Source of the DNA: Asparagopsis taxiformis
Taxonomy: Eukaryota > Rhodophyta > Florideophyceae > Bonnemaisoniales > Bonnemaisoniaceae
NCBI GenBank assembly: GCA_030407315.1
Contig: JALQPE010001860.1
Coordinates: forward strand, 362,629 to 426,628
Length of the DNA stretch: 64,000 nt
Direction: 5' to 3'
A model generated the notes under the pieces. The model was not told where the DNA came from. It saw only the letters and a list, made by a program, of their open reading frames with translations, and did not search any database. Position numbers and translations under genes: made by a program. Positions 61,327 to 64,000 of the stretch are shown one piece after another (the first letter of the stretch is position 1; each line of letters begins with the position of its first letter).

Positions 61327-63412
61327 ATGACCGGAAGCGACACTGAGCGCGCTGCGGAACCAAAGGATACCGTCGAAAGCGTTGCAGAGAGACTTGCAAC
61401 GACGGTAGGCGGTGATAAAACACCCTCCGGAGGTTCTGCTGATGGAGGGGCTCCGTCTGCAGCGGGAAGGGAGACGGCAGATAGCCAGACACCCATTCAG
61501 GGAGCAGACGCTGCCATTATAGAGGCAGCAAAAACCCTTGGCGATATATTACCATCTGGGAAAAAAACTCTACGCTTTCCATCTACTCCTGGGACGGTGA
61601 AATCGAAAAACAGGGAGAGGTCTAACGTCCGTGAAGGCGAGGGGAATCCTGCTGGCATGGAAGCATCAGAAGAGTCTGTGATGGGGATTGACATAAACAT
61701 TGTCGAATGCAGGACTGAACCTAAAATGATCAATCCGCTAGATGTTGCCAAACCGGAATCAACTTCTCGTCTTGTGCAGGAGGCCAGAGTGCGCGATCTG
61801 GTCAGCAAAATATCTACCGAGGGGTTTCTGGAAATTGGCACCCGAATGACCATCTGCGAAACAATGGGGTCAGACGGACGGAAGAAACTGCAGTGCATTG
61901 ATGGAGGTCATCGTATCAGCGCTTTGCAGTCGATTGTGGAAAACAAACCGACAGTTGCTGATCGATGGAGACTGACTGAGGAGCATTAGCGTTGACTTCA
62001 TCCGACCACCTGGAACCCGTGAAATGTTTCATCCTCTTGAAGTGATGCGAATATCGCAGAAGCTGAACGAAAAGACTCATGACGTGATAGAAGTTTCTAT
62101 TGCTGACCACGTCTGTACGGTCATGAAGTTCATGATGATGAAGGGCTTGGTGAAGGCGAAGGTAAATGTGTGCACAAAAGTTGTAGTCGAGAACAAGGTC
62201 ATTCCAGGTTGTCAGGAAGGAATTATGATGAAGTACGTTTCGATTGTGCAGGGCTTCGGAGACGTAAATAACCCGGCGTTCGAACATTGGTCAGCTATCC
62301 CAAGTAGATTTGCAACTGAAACTAGTCCGCCAGACTCGAAGAATATGCAGGGATGCACTGTTGACGTCCTATTCGCTTCTGCGTTTCGAAAAGCTTCAGT
62401 AGACACCAAACTTGTCATTCTAGAGCTCACTGCAATGTGGACGATGTGGAAACGTAGGAAAGGAGATGGTGGTATAAGTCTAAAGACATGCGCGCAAAAG
62501 TGGTGCTACAGCATGTGTGAAATATATGACATACTTGAGAAAGCTGTACGGAAAGAAAACTCCTGGCATTCCTCACCTCATCCATGTTTCAGGAAGTTAC
62601 ATAAAGTACCGGAGCCAGGTGGACGAACACGAAAAACCATACGATATCACATTTTGACTGTCCTCAAAGATTTCTATCCTTCCGACGCACCAACTGGGAG
62701 AGGTATACGTGCAGCATTGACGCGGTCTATGATGAAAGAAATCCGTTATGTGGTTTTCAACGGCCCAATTCTATCGGATGACTCTCTCGACCATTCCGTC
62801 GCGCCTGAAATAGGTGTGCAGGAAAGGCGGACTAGGCGAAAATCCTTGGGAGGGAACACTGCACCTCGACCATGACAAGAATCCGCATTGTATGGTGATA
62901 CTTCAAATGCTGCCATTAATCGCTCGGACGTGGTACAGAGTCCAAATGTACTTACCCAACAACAGACACAGGGCAATCTGGAAATATCGGATCGTGTTAA
63001 CGCTGAGGTCGGTGCTGCAACACAGGTTGGTGAAGAGGCGACAGGGAAAGCGGCAGATTCCGAAAGCGCAAAGCAGGTTACAACGGACCGCGCGGTGCCT
63101 ACTGCGCCTACCGAGAACAATTCTTCGAAACCTGGAGATTGTGAAGTTGGGGATGTGTTGCAGAAGAACGTAGGAACTCAAGAGCTTGAACCAACTGGTG
63201 CAAATCGAGGAAGAAATGACCACGGTGATGAAAATGACCTGCAACAACCACCTAGCCCAGTGGCAGCCGGAAGTGTCACGCTCAGACCAGAGCAGGGTGG
63301 AATGTCGCCGGCGAATATGTCAGTTGGTCATCCAAGAACTGGTCGAGATGGTGAAGGAGGTCCTGAATCTAGGAAGAGCGATGGGTCTGGAACGAAAGAT
63401 GTCCGCGAATAA
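61327..63412 (+). pseudogene. ParB/sulfiredoxin-fold protein, broken by a frameshift and a stop
   Basis: ATG at 61327 (MTGSDTERAAEPK). The first ~115 residues are disordered, Ala/Gly/Glu-rich. At ~120-200 lies a ParB-like N-terminal domain: INPLDVAKPE, then helices (ARVRDLVSKISTEGFLEIG), a strand, and the signature CIDGGHRISALQS, the GxHR-type nucleotide-binding motif of the ParB/Srx fold. The frame then ends at 61989. A second frame, shifted by one base near 61976, continues as SVDFIRPPGTREMFHPLEVMRISQK and runs to TGA 62875. The same frame is open again after that TGA to 63412, with a long Ser/Thr/Glu-rich tail. One frameshift and one in-frame stop thus break what looks like a ~690-residue protein. 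Its function is unknown; it may belong to the neighbouring transposon. Confidence 0.6.
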
Positions 63413-64000
63413 TGTCCCGAAAATTCTTCTGGAAGGACAACGGAGGACCCGATGAAAGGTGTACGAAATCAGGCGGATGGCACTGGAGCGCTATGTTATC
63501 TACAGGCGGATGTCGGCCTACCTGTTTTTTAACTGAGCTAGAGGAAACGGAAACACCTGTTACCAGTTCTACGCCTAGGAAGTTGATGAAAAGCCAGGCA
63601 CAGCAGTGGTTCGTGCCCTAAAGGCAAAGCCGAGGAATACGGAGACGCCGCCAATGATCTACGATCCAAACGGAAATTGGTGGATGTCACCCCTCAAGAG
63701 GTTATTGACCTGGTGGGGAGAGAGGATACCAGCAGGCCGGGGCAGAAGAAGAAGCAAAAGATGCGTGAAGACGCAATTTGCAATCCGGCAAAGACGCTGC
63801 AGTCCACGCACGGTTCAAGGAGGTCAGTATCGGACAGGCAACAAAATGATGTCCCTGACAAAGATGTGGAGGAAGGTATAGAAGGAAACTGCCTGTTATC
63901 ATTCATCCCGACAGTCGAATGAAATACTATGTGAATGGGAAAACTGGTCGATACGCTTCGAGCCGAGGTCGCTGAAAGCAGCAGCGAGTGCCTATTCAGC
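63413..64000 (+). other. Fragmented coding-like tail at the window edge
   Basis: Short frames (up to 91 codons) in different phases: Lys/Arg/Glu-rich, including VDVTPQEVIDLVGRE near 63680. They may be the decayed continuation of the ParB-like protein or of a neighbouring element. No family recognised. Confidence 0.35.

Noticed and set aside
1..64000. CRISPR arrays, bacterial operons or riboswitches
   Set aside because: No regularly spaced direct repeats of suitable size, no Shine-Dalgarno-like start sites; the gene content and introns are eukaryotic.

Overview
The window is eukaryotic nuclear DNA from an intron-poor genome. Core genes have ATG starts, long single exons and no ribosome binding sites. 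The introns I can place are short (56, 61 and 86 nt) with a CTAAC branch point. A red alga (Rhodophyta) is my best guess, from nearly intronless and tightly packed genes, a carbohydrate-type sulfotransferase, a PBX-like TALE homeodomain protein and gene clusters alternating with transposon-rich stretches. This is inference, not proof.

Left part (1-33784), mostly unique genes. In order: an acidic repeat-containing protein whose 5' end is outside the window; a PBX-like TALE homeodomain gene; a Prp43/DHX15-type DEAH helicase; two tandem class-V aminotransferases of the molybdenum-cofactor-sulfurase type; POP1 of RNase P/MRP; a mitochondrial EF-G2 (GFM2-like) with a GC-AG intron; a membrane-anchored sulfotransferase; a small beta-rich protein; a BED/AT-hook hAT-derived protein; a coiled-coil protein that might be ATRIP-like; a DHHC palmitoyltransferase; and a SETD3-like SET methyltransferase. 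Several neighbours are packed closely: 17 bp between the convergent GFM2-like and sulfotransferase genes, about 100 bp between the beta-rich and BED genes, and 232 bp in the divergent POP1/GFM2 promoter. These are housekeeping or regulatory genes in RNA processing, mitochondrial translation, protein modification and transcription. They do not form one pathway.

Right part (33785-64000), a transposon graveyard. It holds a nearly intact Tc1 element with 210-bp inverted repeats of IR/DR architecture; a broken Harbinger-like DDE transposase with an intron; a hypothetical two-exon gene with a frame break; an allantoinase pseudogene cut off by a Copia remnant; two LTRs in inverted orientation, one leading into a gag fragment; a CACTA/Plavaka-like transposase followed by a long subterminal array of GGCAGTA-type motifs; a Copia gag-protease joined in frame to a second CACTA-like transposase; and a decayed ParB/sulfiredoxin-fold protein.

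Most notable signals: a cluster of TGACA/TGTCA half-sites, four of them paired with the same 3-nt spacer, directly upstream of the TALE homeodomain gene (TGAC is the known TALE core); another seven half-sites in 67 bp at 56164-56230; the GC-AG intron; a 100-nt and a 38-nt palindrome; and broken ORFs whose frame changes sit in homopolymer runs. All family assignments come from reading motifs by eye; no database search was run.
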